Below, one piece after another: positions 38,705-47,989 of a DNA stretch of 64,000 nucleotides. A program made the position numbers and the translations under genes. The stretch is from Comamonas odontotermitis (GTDB lineage: Bacteria; Pseudomonadota; Gammaproteobacteria; Burkholderiales; Burkholderiaceae_C). The stretch's first letter is position 1. Every line of letters starts with the position of its first letter. The stretch lies in the NCBI RefSeq assembly GCF_014207855.1, contig NZ_JACHKZ010000018.1, positions 1-64,000 of the forward strand, in the 5' to 3' direction. The notes beneath the pieces are model-generated. The model had not been told where the DNA came from. It did not search any database and was given only the letters and a program-made list of their open reading frames with translations.

Positions 38705-39175
38705 ATGAGACCACTGCAATCTGATCGCTTGCCGAGCAAGGCTCGAATGATCTTCGTTCTGTCTGTTTGCGGGGTTGGATATGCCACTCTTGAACTGCTG
38801 GGCGTCATTCAGATGAAGGATGTTTCCGCTGCCACCAAGCTCTTGCTTACTCGATTGGGAGTCTTATTCGCTTATGTGGGTGCGCTGCTGGCAGGCCTAC
38901 AGTTCTACTGGGACGCACGAGCGGAACGCATCGCCGCAGAGGCCGAACAGAAGAGAAACCGCGCACAACGTGACAACGATCTTCTCCGGAGCCTTGGCGA
39001 CGAGTTGCAGAAGGAGTATCAGGCAATACTCGACCGCAACGACACAGAAGCTCGATTGGCCGAAGCTGAGCTGAAAGGCACCTCCCTCTATCTCCGAAAC
39101 AAGAACTGGCTTGGGAAGGTCGCGCTAGTTGGCGTATTTCTGGGGGCGGTTCTGCAAATTATGGGCTCGACCTGA
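38705..39175 (+). CDS. Hypothetical membrane protein with coiled coil
   Basis: I do not recognise a family for this 156-aa protein. It has two N-terminal membrane segments (ARMIFVLSVCGVGYATLELL at about 13-32 and LLLTRLGVLFAYVGALLAGL at about 46-65). A charged coiled-coil-like stretch follows (AERIAAEAEQKRNRAQRDND and onward, about 72-120), and then a C-terminal membrane segment (VALVGVFLGAVLQIMG). Its base composition is visibly more AT-rich than the neighbours, as is the flanking DNA, suggesting a gene acquired between hrcA and nadK. Confidence 0.6.
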   Translation: MRPLQSDRLPSKARMIFVLSVCGVGYATLELLGVIQMKDVSAATKLLLTRLGVLFAYVGALLAGLQFYWDARAERIAAEAEQKRNRAQRDNDLLRSLGDELQKEYQAILDRNDTEARLAEAELKGTSLYLRNKNWLGKVALVGVFLGAVLQIMGST

Positions 39176-39358
39176 TGGCCAATCCTTCCATCGAGAGGAC
39201 ATTGAGCGGCCGCGTATCCATAAATCGCCATAGTCAAATTCAGATACCGAACACACAAACGGTCAAAAGCCGCGATGCATCCCCGAAAGCGGTGCCCCTT
39301 TCTGGGTTTTTCGCCCTGTCTATGGATAATGCGATGAAAATATAACAACTGAATAGAC

Positions 39359-39829
39359 ATGAAGCCATTGGCACACATTCTTATCGTTTTAGCAGGATGG
39401 GCGACGTCGCCTGTGCAAGCGCAGGAGGTCTACCGATGCGGAAACACCTATTCACATGAGCCATGCAAAGGAGCGAAGGTCGTAGACACGGCACCAGCAA
39501 TTACTGACCCCCAAGGCCCTAAAACCAAGTTAATTTACCTGTGCAAGCGACCAGACAAGAGCGAGTTATGGTGGATTCACGAAGAGTGTTCACGCCGCAG
39601 CTGGACAGTGGTCGATAGCGTGCGTGTGCCAGCTGATATTTCATGGGACGAACAGGTGGAAGTAGCGAGGCAAAAGAGGTCTGAAAATAGCTACCGCCCA
39701 ACCGTCAGGCCCAGCTACAACAGCGCAGCAAGCAGCAGTAACAGTTCGGAATGTGACGCACTCACTAGACGGGTGAACGAACTCGACAGCATGGCAAGAG
39801 CCGGAGGAACAGCCCAACGGATGGAGTAG
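39359..39829 (+). CDS. Secreted DUF4124-like protein, possibly truncated by an amber codon
   Basis: A 156-aa protein with signal peptide MKPLAHILIVLAGWATSPVQA and mature start QEVYRCGNTYSHEPCKGAKVVD, the cysteine-containing DUF4124 pattern of exported betaproteobacterial proteins. A Ser/Asn-rich linker (about 118-130) precedes ECDALTRRVNELDSMARAGG. The frame stops at TAG (39827-39829), but directly after it the same frame reads IRQERQSTRDRQFQIGC before a second TAG at 39881-39883. Family members as I recall them end in a W-I-R...RDRQF...C-like tail, so TAG may replace a Trp codon (TGG). The function is unknown. Confidence 0.65.
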   Translation: MKPLAHILIVLAGWATSPVQAQEVYRCGNTYSHEPCKGAKVVDTAPAITDPQGPKTKLIYLCKRPDKSELWWIHEECSRRSWTVVDSVRVPADISWDEQVEVARQKRSENSYRPTVRPSYNSAASSSNSSECDALTRRVNELDSMARAGGTAQRME

Positions 39830-40054
39830 ATTCGGCAAGAAAGGCAAAGCACGAGGGACAGGCAGTTTCAAATAGGATGCTAGCCCTTGAGACTTAGGTT
39901 CACGCGATGGCAGCAACCAGGATTTGGAATGGGCAACCACATGTCGGATGACAAGTTGCTGTGTCGCCCTCGGCTATCCTCCGAATCACCGCTCCAGGGC
40001 TGCGGCCAAACGAGCGTCGATGCGGGAAGCCCCAATTAATGATGTAATTTGCGT

Positions 40055-40957
40055 ATGCAATCTCGCTTTCAACACATTGCCCTGATTGGCAAATACCATG
40101 CGCCGCCTTCTGCGGAGGTGCGCCAGCAGTCCATTGTCGCCTTCAGCCAGATTGCCAGCTATGTCGAGGCCCGGGGCGGCACCGCCTATCTGGAGCAGGA
40201 AACTGCCAACTTCACCGGCATGGACCATTACCCCACGCTCAGCCTCGATGAAGTGGGCAAGCGCTGCGATCTCGCCATTGTGTTGGGCGGCGACGGCACG
40301 ATGCTGGGTGTGGGACGAGAGCTGGCCAAGTACAACACGCCGCTGGTGGGCATCAACCAGGGGCGGCTGGGCTTTGTGACAGATATTCCACTGCAGACTT
40401 TTCTGGCGCCCTTATCTGCCATTCTGGCGGGCGAGTACGAAGAAGAGATTCGCTCGATGATCCATGCGCTGGTGATCCGCGATGGCGAGTGTGTGTTCCA
40501 GGCCCTGGCGTTCAATGACGTGGTCGTCAACCGTGGCGGCACATCGGGCATGGTGGAGCTGCGGGTAGAGGTGGATGGCCAACTGGTGGCCAACCAGCGC
40601 GCCGACGGCCTGATCATTGCTACTCCCACCGGCTCCACCGCCTATGCGTTGTCGGTGGGTGGGCCGATTGTTCACCCGGCACTGGCGTGCTGGGTCATGG
40701 CGCCGATTGCGCCGCATACGCTCTCCAACCGTCCGATCGTGGTGCCCGATACGCAGGAGATTTCGATCGAGGTGATTGGTGGGCGCGACATAGCGGCCAA
40801 TTTCGATATGCAGTCGCTGGCCTCCATCCTGCGCGGCGACAAGATTCTGGTGCGCAGCGCGCCCCATAAAACACGGTTTCTGCACCCCCGCGGCTGGAAC
40901 TACTACACCACTTTGCGCAAGAAACTGGGCTGGAACGAAGGGGGCATCACACCATGA
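40055..40957 (+). CDS. nadK: NAD kinase
   Basis: A 300-aa enzyme that phosphorylates NAD to NADP. The GGDGT motif is at residues 78-82 ([16 protein letters not shown]). The [19 protein letters not shown] and [24 protein letters not shown] blocks form the second signature. An upstream in-frame TTG (40049) is possible, but the ATG at 40055 is preferred. Its stop overlaps the recN start (ATGA), so the two genes are translationally coupled. Confidence 0.96.
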   Translation: MQSRFQHIALIGKYHAPPSAEVRQQSIVAFSQIASYVEARGGTAYLEQETANFTGMDHYPTLSLDEVGKRCDLAIVLGGDGTMLGVGRELAKYNTPLVGINQGRLGFVTDIPLQTFLAPLSAILAGEYEEEIRSMIHALVIRDGECVFQALAFNDVVVNRGGTSGMVELRVEVDGQLVANQRADGLIIATPTGSTAYALSVGGPIVHPALACWVMAPIAPHTLSNRPIVVPDTQEISIEVIGGRDIAANFDMQSLASILRGDKILVRSAPHKTRFLHPRGWNYYTTLRKKLGWNEGGITP

Positions 40958-42612
40958 GCCTCAAGCGCATTGCGCTGCGCGATTTTGTGATCGTCGAGCA
41001 GTTGGAGGTTGATTTTTCGCCCGGCTTCACTGCCTTGACCGGAGAGACCGGCGCTGGCAAATCGATTCTGATCGACGCATTGCAACTGGTACTGGGCAGC
41101 CGCGCCGATACCGGCTTTGTGCGCCAGGGGGCTGCCAAATCAGAATTGATAGCAGAGTTCGATACACCACCTGCGCTGAAGCCATATTTGACTGAGAACG
41201 AGCTGCAACCCGATGAATCAGTGCTGCTGCGCCGTGTGATCGACGCCCAGGGCAAAAGCAAGTTCTGGATCAATGGCGTAGCGGCGACCGCAACCCAGCT
41301 GCGCAGCATTGCACCAGCCTTGGTAGATATACATGGCCAGCACGCCTGGCAAAGCTTGATGCAGTCAGAGCCCGTGCGACGCCTGCTGGATGCCTATGCC
41401 AACGCCGATTGCAGCAGCGTTCAGGAGGCGTATCTTTCCTGGCGCGCCGCAGACAAGACGCTGCAACAGGCCCGCAGCATGGAAGCCACACACCAGCGCG
41501 AACGCGAGCGGTTGCTGTGGCAGATATCAGAAGTGGACAAACTCGCCCCTACCGAGCACGAATGGGAAGAACTCAACGCCCAGCACACGCGGCTGTCCCA
41601 CGCACAGACACTGATGGATGCGGCCACCCATGCCCTTGCCGCCCTGGAAGATGAAGACAGCGGCGCCAGCGTGCAAGCCAATCGCGCCCTGCACACCTTG
41701 CAGGCGCAGGCCCATGTCGAGCCGCAATTTGCTGCGATGGCTGAAACGCTGGAAGGCTGCGTTGCGCAGCTGGAAGACCTGGCGCGCTCGCTGGGCGGCT
41801 ATTTGCGGCATGCAGAGCTAGACCCTGACAAACTCGAACAACTGGACGAGCGCCTGGGCAGCTGGCTCAGCCTGGCCAGGCGTTACAAGCGCCCTCCGGA
41901 AGATCTGCCCGCGCTGCTGCAAGGCTGGAAAAACGAATTAAAGGCGCTGGATGCGTCTGCAGACATCCATGCGCTGGAGAATGCCGCCGCAGCGGGTTGG
42001 AAAGCCTACGAAAAGGCTGCCCAGGCGCTCAGCAAGATACGCGCGCGTGCTGCAGAGCGCCTGTCGCAAGCCATTACCAGTGCCATGCAAGAGCTGGGCA
42101 TGGCTGGCGGCCGCTTTGTCGCCACCATTCACCCTGCCAAGGAGCCCCGCGCCGATGGCATGGACGATGTGGAGCTGTTGGTGGCCGGGCACCCTGGCAC
42201 CGAGCCCAAGCCCATTGCCAAGGTCGCCTCGGGCGGTGAGCTGTCTCGCATCTCGCTGGCCATTGCCATCTCCACCAGCCAGCTCGGCCAGGCTCCCACC
42301 TTGATTTTTGACGAAATCGACTCCGGCATTGGCGGTGCCGTTGCCGACGCGGTGGGCCGCGTCATGCATGCGCTGGGGCAGGATCGCCAGGTGCTGGCAG
42401 TCACCCATCTGGCGCAGGTTGCTGCACGCGGCGACACCCATCTGGTGGTCACCAAGCAGCGCAGCAAATCCGGCACCAGCAGCCATATCAGCGCAGTGAC
42501 AGAGAATGGCCGGGTTGATGAGATTGCGCGCATGCTGGGCGGGGAACATATCTCTTCCACCAGCAGGGCTCACGCACGAGAAATGATTGCAGGAGGTGTA
42601 CATGACCAATAG
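40954..42612 (+). CDS. recN: DNA repair protein RecN
   Basis: A 552-aa SMC-like ATPase for double-strand break repair. Walker A is [14 protein letters not shown] (28-41). The long middle region is coiled coil. The ABC signature and Walker B follow as [15 protein letters not shown] and [20 protein letters not shown], with [16 protein letters not shown] near the end. It starts inside the nadK stop and overlaps the start of rapZ by 11 bases, making a compact nadK-recN-rapZ unit. Confidence 0.97.
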   Translation: MSLKRIALRDFVIVEQLEVDFSPGFTALTGETGAGKSILIDALQLVLGSRADTGFVRQGAAKSELIAEFDTPPALKPYLTENELQPDESVLLRRVIDAQGKSKFWINGVAATATQLRSIAPALVDIHGQHAWQSLMQSEPVRRLLDAYANADCSSVQEAYLSWRAADKTLQQARSMEATHQRERERLLWQISEVDKLAPTEHEWEELNAQHTRLSHAQTLMDAATHALAALEDEDSGASVQANRALHTLQAQAHVEPQFAAMAETLEGCVAQLEDLARSLGGYLRHAELDPDKLEQLDERLGSWLSLARRYKRPPEDLPALLQGWKNELKALDASADIHALENAAAAGWKAYEKAAQALSKIRARAAERLSQAITSAMQELGMAGGRFVATIHPAKEPRADGMDDVELLVAGHPGTEPKPIAKVASGGELSRISLAIAISTSQLGQAPTLIFDEIDSGIGGAVADAVGRVMHALGQDRQVLAVTHLAQVAARGDTHLVVTKQRSKSGTSSHISAVTENGRVDEIARMLGGEHISSTSRAHAREMIAGGVHDQ

Positions 42613-43495
42613 TGCAGACCGGCGACCGCCGCTGCAGGTAGTGGTGCTTACAGGCATGGCCGGCTCGGGAAAGTCGGTCGCGCTGCATGCGCTGGAAGAC
42701 ATTGGCTATTACTGTGTGGACAACCTGCCGCCAGAGCTGCTGCCCTCGCTGGTGTCGCTGGAGCATTGGCAGCATGGCAACCGCGTTGCCATTGCCATTG
42801 ATGCACGCAGCGCCAAAGCCTTGTACCTGGTGCCTGAGCAGCTCGACAAGCTGCGTGCCACAGGCGCCCAGGTGCAACTCATCTACATGGATGCGCTGCG
42901 GGACATCCTGATCCGGCGATTTTCCGAAACGCGCAGGCGCCACCCGCTGACCAATGAAACGCTGCAGGCCGGCCCGCGCGCATTGGTGCAGATGATTGAC
43001 GAAGAACGCGCCTTGCTGGCCGATCTGCGCGAGCAGGCACATGTAATTGACACCAGCAACCTGCGTGTCTCGCAACTGCAAGCCTACATCAAGCAGTTCA
43101 TGCAGGCGCCTACCTCCAGCCTGACCCTGGTTTTCCAGTCGTTCGGCTTCAAGAACGGCATCCCCATGGACAGCGACTACATGTTCGATGTACGCATGCT
43201 GCCCAACCCTTATTACGAGCCGGATCTGCGCAGCCACACGGGGCTGGAGGCGCCGGTTGCGCAGTTTCTGGCACAGCAGCCAGCGGTGCTCAAAATGCAG
43301 GAAGACATCATTCGCTTCCTGGACAACTGGCTACCCGAGATGGTGCTCAACCACCGCAGCTATGCCACCGTGTCCATCGGGTGCACCGGCGGCCAGCACC
43401 GCTCGGTCTACCTCGTCAACGCATTGGCGCAGCACTTCCAAAGCCGGTGGACGACACTGCAGCGCCACCGCGAACTGGACCAGAGAGCACATTGA
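42602..43495 (+). CDS. rapZ: RNase adapter protein RapZ (nucleotide-binding)
   Basis: A 297-aa protein. The N-terminal P-loop is G18-M-A-G-S-G-K-S25. The [21 protein letters not shown] and [14 protein letters not shown] blocks of the C-terminal half are diagnostic of RapZ/YvcJ. In enterobacteria RapZ guides RNase E to the GlmZ RNA to control glucosamine-6-phosphate synthesis; whether this holds in betaproteobacteria is not shown by the sequence. AGGAGG lies 6 bases before the ATG at 42602, within the end of recN. Confidence 0.94.
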   Translation: MTNSADRRPPLQVVVLTGMAGSGKSVALHALEDIGYYCVDNLPPELLPSLVSLEHWQHGNRVAIAIDARSAKALYLVPEQLDKLRATGAQVQLIYMDALRDILIRRFSETRRRHPLTNETLQAGPRALVQMIDEERALLADLREQAHVIDTSNLRVSQLQAYIKQFMQAPTSSLTLVFQSFGFKNGIPMDSDYMFDVRMLPNPYYEPDLRSHTGLEAPVAQFLAQQPAVLKMQEDIIRFLDNWLPEMVLNHRSYATVSIGCTGGQHRSVYLVNALAQHFQSRWTTLQRHRELDQRAH

Positions 43496-43505
43496 TGGCA
43501 GCGCA

Positions 43506-43531
43506 GCAGTGCGCCCCGTTTGGCGCACTGC
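43506..43531. terminator. Strong hairpin directly after rapZ
   Basis: GCAGTGCGCC (43506-43515), loop CCGTTT, GGCGCACTGC (43522-43531). It starts 10 bp after the rapZ stop. No T run follows, so it may be an mRNA-stabilising 3' hairpin rather than a classic terminator. Confidence 0.55.
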
Positions 43532-43592
43532 ATGCATACGTGCGAACACAAGCGTGCTTGCTACTGCCGGGCTCCAAAACGAAGCGCGCAAA

Positions 43593-43614
43593 CAGCTCTC
43601 TTTTCAGAGAGCTG
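43593..43614. terminator. Hairpin between convergent rapZ and mutY
   Basis: CAGCTCTC (43593-43600), loop TTTTCA, GAGAGCTG (43607-43614). It lies 26 bp before the mutY stop. No T run is present, so termination is uncertain. Confidence 0.4.
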
Positions 43615-43639
43615 CGCCCACATCATTTCAAATCACCGC

Positions 43640-44668
43640 TCAGCCCTGCAGCAAATTGCGCACGGGCGCAGGCAAACCCAGCGCAGACAGCTGCTCGGGC
43701 CGGTACCACCCCCCGGCTGCCGCTGGTAGCGGTGGGTTTTCGGCGCGGATCCGCTCCGGGTGCAAATGCAAATCCTTGTGGGTGAGCACATGCAAAAACG
43801 GTGCGAGCGGCTCTGGCGCAGTACCGCCACACTCCTGGGCGGCTTGCCGCAACTGAGCCTCGGTTTCGTAAACCGGCAAGCAATACAAGCTGGCCCAGAT
43901 GCCTTTGGGCGGGCGCTTTTCCAGCCAGATGGCGCCGTCGGCGCGTTCCGCCCACAGCAGCCACCAGCTGGCAGAGCTGCGCTTGAGCTTTTTTGTCTTG
44001 ACCGGATAACGTTCGGGCGCTCCTTCGCGCCGCGCCGCACAGCTGCCGTGCACGGGGCACAGCAGGCAACTGGGCTTTTTGGGCGTACAAATGGCCGCAC
44101 CCAGATCCATCATGCCCTGGGTGTAGCGCGGCATGGCGGTGGAGAGATCGGTGGTAGGCAACAAGTCTTCCGCCAGTGCCCAGAGCTTTTTCTCGGCAGC
44201 GCTGCTGGCCAGATCGTCCGAAAAACCCAGCGCCCGCGTCAGCACCCGTTTGACGTTCGCATCGAGAATGGCCGCGCGTGCAGCAAAGCAGAACGATGCA
44301 ATCGCACTGGCAGTCGATCGCCCAATGCCGGGCAGAGAAGCGAGCTCCTCAACCGTGCGGGGGAAAGCACCGCCAAAACGCGACATGACCTCCTGTGCAC
44401 AGCGATGCAGATTGCGGGCCCGGCTGTAGTAGCCCAAGCCGCTCCACAGCGCCATCACCTCTTCATCACTCCCTGCGGCCAGGTCTGCGACGGTTGGAAA
44501 ATGCTGCAGGAATCGCTCGTAATAGCCCAGAACGGTGGTGACCTGCGTTTGCTGCAACATGATTTCGGACAGCCATACGCGGTACGGGTCGCGGGTGTTC
44601 TGCCAAGGCAGGTGGTGGCGTCCGTGGCTTTGCTGCCAGGCGACGATCTGTTGTGAAAATTGGCTCAA
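43640..44668 (-). CDS. mutY: Adenine DNA glycosylase
   Basis: A protein of about 342 aa that removes A mispaired with 8-oxoG. The catalytic Glu region is LPWQNTRDPYRVWLSEIMLQQTQV. The HhH motif is ASLPGIGRSTASAIASF, and the catalytic Asp is in AAILDANVKRVL. The [4Fe-4S] loop is CTPKKPSCLLCPVHGSC (C-x6-C-x2-C-x5-C). A NUDIX-like MutT domain follows. No ATG or GTG lies at the expected start. The TTG at 44668 gives SQFSQQIVAW, which aligns with the E. coli start, but another TTG at 44680 and one at 44749 are possible. It is next to mutM, part of the same GO repair system. Confidence 0.92.
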   Translation of the reverse strand: MSQFSQQIVAWQQSHGRHHLPWQNTRDPYRVWLSEIMLQQTQVTTVLGYYERFLQHFPTVADLAAGSDEEVMALWSGLGYYSRARNLHRCAQEVMSRFGGAFPRTVEELASLPGIGRSTASAIASFCFAARAAILDANVKRVLTRALGFSDDLASSAAEKKLWALAEDLLPTTDLSTAMPRYTQGMMDLGAAICTPKKPSCLLCPVHGSCAARREGAPERYPVKTKKLKRSSASWWLLWAERADGAIWLEKRPPKGIWASLYCLPVYETEAQLRQAAQECGGTAPEPLAPFLHVLTHKDLHLHPERIRAENPPLPAAAGGWYRPEQLSALGLPAPVRNLLQG

Positions 44669-44803
44669 ATCTAGACTCAAAAAGAAAGAACTGCGGGGGG
44701 TGCGTATCGGGGTGAGCCAAGGCTGCGCTCTATGCCAAAGCCTGGTCAAAAATGATCAATGACGGGCAATGGCCTGGTCTTGGACGGTCTTCAACACCTC
44801 CCG

Positions 44804-45616
44804 CTATTTTTGGCACTTGCGGCAATAGTATGTGCTGCGCTGGCCTTGCTTGATCGCAACCACGGGGGTTCCGCACTGTTTACAAGGCTCTCCTGCCCTT
44901 CCGTACACATTGGCCTGTGCCTGAAACGCGCCAGCATAGCCGTTGACCTGAACAAAATCCCGCAAGGTGCTGCCCCCCAGCTCAATGGCTTTCCCCAGCA
45001 CCAGGGGAATGGCCGTGTGCAAGCGCTGCGCCTGGGGCTTGGTCACCTTGTTTGCAGGTTTGGAAGGCAGAATGCCCGCGAGAAACAGCACTTCACTCGC
45101 GTAGATATTGCCAACCCCGACCACCAGTTGCCCACCCAGCAGCAACTGCTTGATCGGCGTGCTGGAGCGTTTGAGTCCCTTAGCGAAGTAACGCAGGCTG
45201 AATCCCTCGTCAAATGGCTCCATGCCCAGATGGTTAAGCAGCTTGGCCGCCATCGCCGACTCCATATCCGGCGCCCATACCACCGCTCCAAAGCGCCTGG
45301 GGTCATGCAGCCGCAGAGTGCCACGGTCCGTCACCAGATCGAAATGATCGTGGGGCCCGGCAGGCGGCAAGGCTGGTGCGGTCTGCAGGCTGCCCGACAT
45401 TCCCAGATGCAACAGCAAAACGCCCTGGTCCAACTGCAAAACAATGTATTTGCCGCGCCGCAGAACATGCTGCACCATGCGGCCGGCCAGCGCCGCTGGT
45501 TCAACCCCCAGCGGCCAACGCAAGGGCTTTCCAAGCGTGATGCGCTCAATGGTGGCACCCTGCAGGGGCTGGATCAACCCGCGTCTTGTCACTTCCACTT
45601 CTGGTAACTCAGGCAC
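44804..45616 (-). CDS. mutM: Formamidopyrimidine-DNA glycosylase (Fpg)
   Basis: A 270-aa bifunctional glycosylase/AP lyase excising 8-oxoG. The N-terminus PELPEVEVTRRGL supplies the catalytic Pro and Glu, the RRGKYIVLQ segment the conserved Lys, and the C-terminal zinc finger is CKQCGTP...YYCRKCQK. The start codon is GTG (complement of 45614-45616). It is fixed by the need for Pro directly after the initiator and by AAGGA 5 bases upstream. It is divergent from the TPR gene at 45663 with only 46 bp between them. Confidence 0.97.
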   Translation of the reverse strand: MPELPEVEVTRRGLIQPLQGATIERITLGKPLRWPLGVEPAALAGRMVQHVLRRGKYIVLQLDQGVLLLHLGMSGSLQTAPALPPAGPHDHFDLVTDRGTLRLHDPRRFGAVVWAPDMESAMAAKLLNHLGMEPFDEGFSLRYFAKGLKRSSTPIKQLLLGGQLVVGVGNIYASEVLFLAGILPSKPANKVTKPQAQRLHTAIPLVLGKAIELGGSTLRDFVQVNGYAGAFQAQANVYGRAGEPCKQCGTPVVAIKQGQRSTYYCRKCQK

Positions 45617-45662
45617 TGTTTTCCTTCTGCATGGCTCGTGGGCTATCGTTTATTATGGGCTG

Positions 45663-47438
45663 ATGAAGCACGCTCTCCGATATTTGGCATATTTTCTGGC
45701 AACCGGTTTGACCGTGCCCGCACTGGCAAATGCAAGCCCCAGTGCGCAATCACACCCTTCCGTCAAAAAGCAGAGCCTTGCAGCTGCAGAACGCGCGGAA
45801 GACGCCCAGTCCCAACTGGATGCAGAGCTCTTCTATGAGCTTTTGCTCGGCGAAATGTACGCAAGCCAAGGCGACGCATCCACCAGTGTGGAGCTACTCC
45901 TGGACGCGGCGCGCCGCACCGGCGACGAAAAGGTTTACCAGCGCGCCGCGCAGATTGCGCTACTTTCACGTTCCGCCCAGAAGGCCAACATGGTTGCTCA
46001 GGCGTGGCGACAAGCCCACCCGCAATCGCGCCAGGCCAGCCGCTACTTGCTCCAGGTCATGTTGTCCACCAACCATGGTGAAGAAACGGGAGCGCTGCTG
46101 AAGCAGGAAATTGCCCTGGCCAAGCCCGATGAAAAGCTCGAATGGATTCGCGCCATTCCCAGCATCTACCGCCGTGTCAGCGATCAGGCGCAAGCTACGC
46201 GCATTGTGCGTGAAGCGCTCACGCCGGAATTGGAGAACCCGGCCACCGGGCCTGATTCCTGGGCCGCCATCGGCACCATGGAACTTGCAGCAGGAGCGCC
46301 TGCTGCGGCGCTGGAGGCCGCCCGCAAGGCCCTGTCATTGGACGCTGGCAACCAAGCAGCAGGCAGGCTGGCTGCAGCCCTGGTAGCAGCCAACGTGCCC
46401 GAGGCCGAGTCACTGGTGACCGATTTCCTCAGCAATGCCAAAAGCGCCGATGCACATCTGGCCTATGCCCGCAGCCTGATGAATGCAGACCGTCTGGAGG
46501 AAGCGCAAACCCAGTTGAACGAAGCAACGCGGATCGATCCCAGCTCTGCCGATGCATGGATCCTCAAGGCGGCGCTGCAGGCCCAGCTCAAGCAATACTC
46601 GGACGCCGATGTATCCCTTCTCAAGCTCGACACCTTGATCGACAAGTTTCCGTCCCAGGTTCTGCAGCGGGAAGTACGCATCCAAAGCCTGATGCTGCGC
46701 GAACAGATGGCCGAAGCCCAGAAGAAATGGGAAGAAGCCGAGCACTGGGCCGATGAAATCGCCAAAACCGGCAACCAGCCCCTGGCAACACTGCGCAAGG
46801 CTTCCATCCGCATGCAGCAAGGCCAGTTTGACGCGGCAGCCGCCTTGCTGAACGATTTGCCGGAAACCAGCCCCGGAGAAACTCGCACCAAGCTGTCTGC
46901 ACAGGTTCAGCTGTACAAAACCGCGAAGAATTACGCCCAGGCGCTCGAAGTGCAATCCAAGCTGCTGGAAATGCTGCCCAACGATCCGGATCTGCTTTAC
47001 GAGCAGGCGATGCTCGCCGAGCGCGCAAACAAGATCGAGGAGGCAGAGACGCTGCTGCGCAAGCTCATCGCGCTCAAGCCCGATCACCACCATGCATACA
47101 ACGCGCTGGGTTACCTGCTGGCAGACCGCGGGCTCAAACTTGGCGAAGCCAAATCCCTGATCGAAAAAGCGCTCAGCTTGGTGCCTGGTGACCCCTTCAT
47201 CACCGACAGCCTGGGCTGGGTGGAATACAAACAAGGCAACCTGGAGCAAGCTGCGCAATTGCTGGAAAAAGCCTACACCAAGCAGCCCGATCCGGAAATC
47301 GGAGCTCACCTGGCCGAAGTCTGGTGGAAACAAGGCAAGACCAAGCCCGCAGAAGAGCTGTTGCGTGCAGCCAGGAAAGACGCACCGGACAACGAAACCG
47401 TGCTCAAGACTTTCCAACTGCTGGGCATTCAGCCATGA
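45663..47438 (+). CDS. Exported tetratricopeptide repeat protein upstream of lolB
   Basis: A 591-aa protein with signal peptide MKHALRYLAYFLATGLTVPALANA, followed by an all-helical region with many TPR units spread from about residue 60 to the end. The clearest are PSSADAWILKAALQAQLKQYSDA, DPDLLYEQAMLAERANKIEEAETLLRKL and HHAYNALGYLLADRGLKLGEAKSLI. It likely acts as a periplasmic or envelope scaffold. Its stop overlaps the lolB ATG (ATGA), so it is translationally coupled to lolB and may assist lipoprotein or outer-membrane assembly; this is inferred from position only. Confidence 0.9.
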   Translation: MKHALRYLAYFLATGLTVPALANASPSAQSHPSVKKQSLAAAERAEDAQSQLDAELFYELLLGEMYASQGDASTSVELLLDAARRTGDEKVYQRAAQIALLSRSAQKANMVAQAWRQAHPQSRQASRYLLQVMLSTNHGEETGALLKQEIALAKPDEKLEWIRAIPSIYRRVSDQAQATRIVREALTPELENPATGPDSWAAIGTMELAAGAPAAALEAARKALSLDAGNQAAGRLAAALVAANVPEAESLVTDFLSNAKSADAHLAYARSLMNADRLEEAQTQLNEATRIDPSSADAWILKAALQAQLKQYSDADVSLLKLDTLIDKFPSQVLQREVRIQSLMLREQMAEAQKKWEEAEHWADEIAKTGNQPLATLRKASIRMQQGQFDAAAALLNDLPETSPGETRTKLSAQVQLYKTAKNYAQALEVQSKLLEMLPNDPDLLYEQAMLAERANKIEEAETLLRKLIALKPDHHHAYNALGYLLADRGLKLGEAKSLIEKALSLVPGDPFITDSLGWVEYKQGNLEQAAQLLEKAYTKQPDPEIGAHLAEVWWKQGKTKPAEELLRAARKDAPDNETVLKTFQLLGIQP

Positions 47439-47965
47439 CGCCTGTGACGGGTCTGCGTACGCCCCTCACCAGAAGGCGCCTTTGCACGATGTTTGCAGCA
47501 GGGACTGCACTGGCCCTGCTGGAAGGTTGTGCAACGCCCCAGCGGCAATTGACACCCCCGGCCGGCGCAGGCTACTGGAGTGGGCGCATGTCCGTCCAGG
47601 TGCAGAGCGCGCCGCCACAGTCGACCAGCGGCAGCTTTGAACTCTCTGGCAACCCGCAACAGGGCGAGTTGGTATTGCTCAATCCATTGGGAAATATCGT
47701 AGCCCGCGTCCATTGGTCTGCGGAACAAGCCAGTGTCACCCAAGGCAATACCGTCCGCGAGAAAGCCTCGCTTGATGAACTGACCGAGGAGCTCCTGGGT
47801 ACCAGCCTGCCCATTGCGGCACTGTTCGACTGGCTGCAGGGCCGCAACACGCTTACGCAGGGCTGGCAAGCAGATCTGGATGCCTTCAACGATGGGAAAA
47901 TCACTGCCCAACGCACCTCGCCGCTCCCTGAAGCCAGCTTGCGCATCGTGCTTGAGCGCCCTTAG
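47435..47965 (+). CDS. lolB: Outer-membrane lipoprotein LolB
   Basis: A 176-aa lipoprotein receptor that accepts lipoproteins from LolA and inserts them into the outer membrane. The signal peptide TRRRLCTMFAAGTALALLEGC ends in lipobox L-E-G-C with the lipidated Cys at about residue 32. The N-region T-R-R-R-L also resembles a twin-arginine motif. The mature part has the LolB-type GYWSGRMSVQVQ and GSFELSGNPQQGELVLLNPLGNIVARVHW segments. It starts inside the stop of the TPR gene and is followed by ispE, the usual order. Confidence 0.92.
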   Translation: MTPVTGLRTPLTRRRLCTMFAAGTALALLEGCATPQRQLTPPAGAGYWSGRMSVQVQSAPPQSTSGSFELSGNPQQGELVLLNPLGNIVARVHWSAEQASVTQGNTVREKASLDELTEELLGTSLPIAALFDWLQGRNTLTQGWQADLDAFNDGKITAQRTSPLPEASLRIVLERP

Positions 47966-47989
47966 CCTTTTGTTGAATTGATCCGCACC

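Noticed and set aside
41130..41165. TTGATAGCAGAG in recN as a repeat copy
   Set aside because: It encodes the conserved S-E-L-I-A-E-F segment of RecN and shares too few bases with the family.
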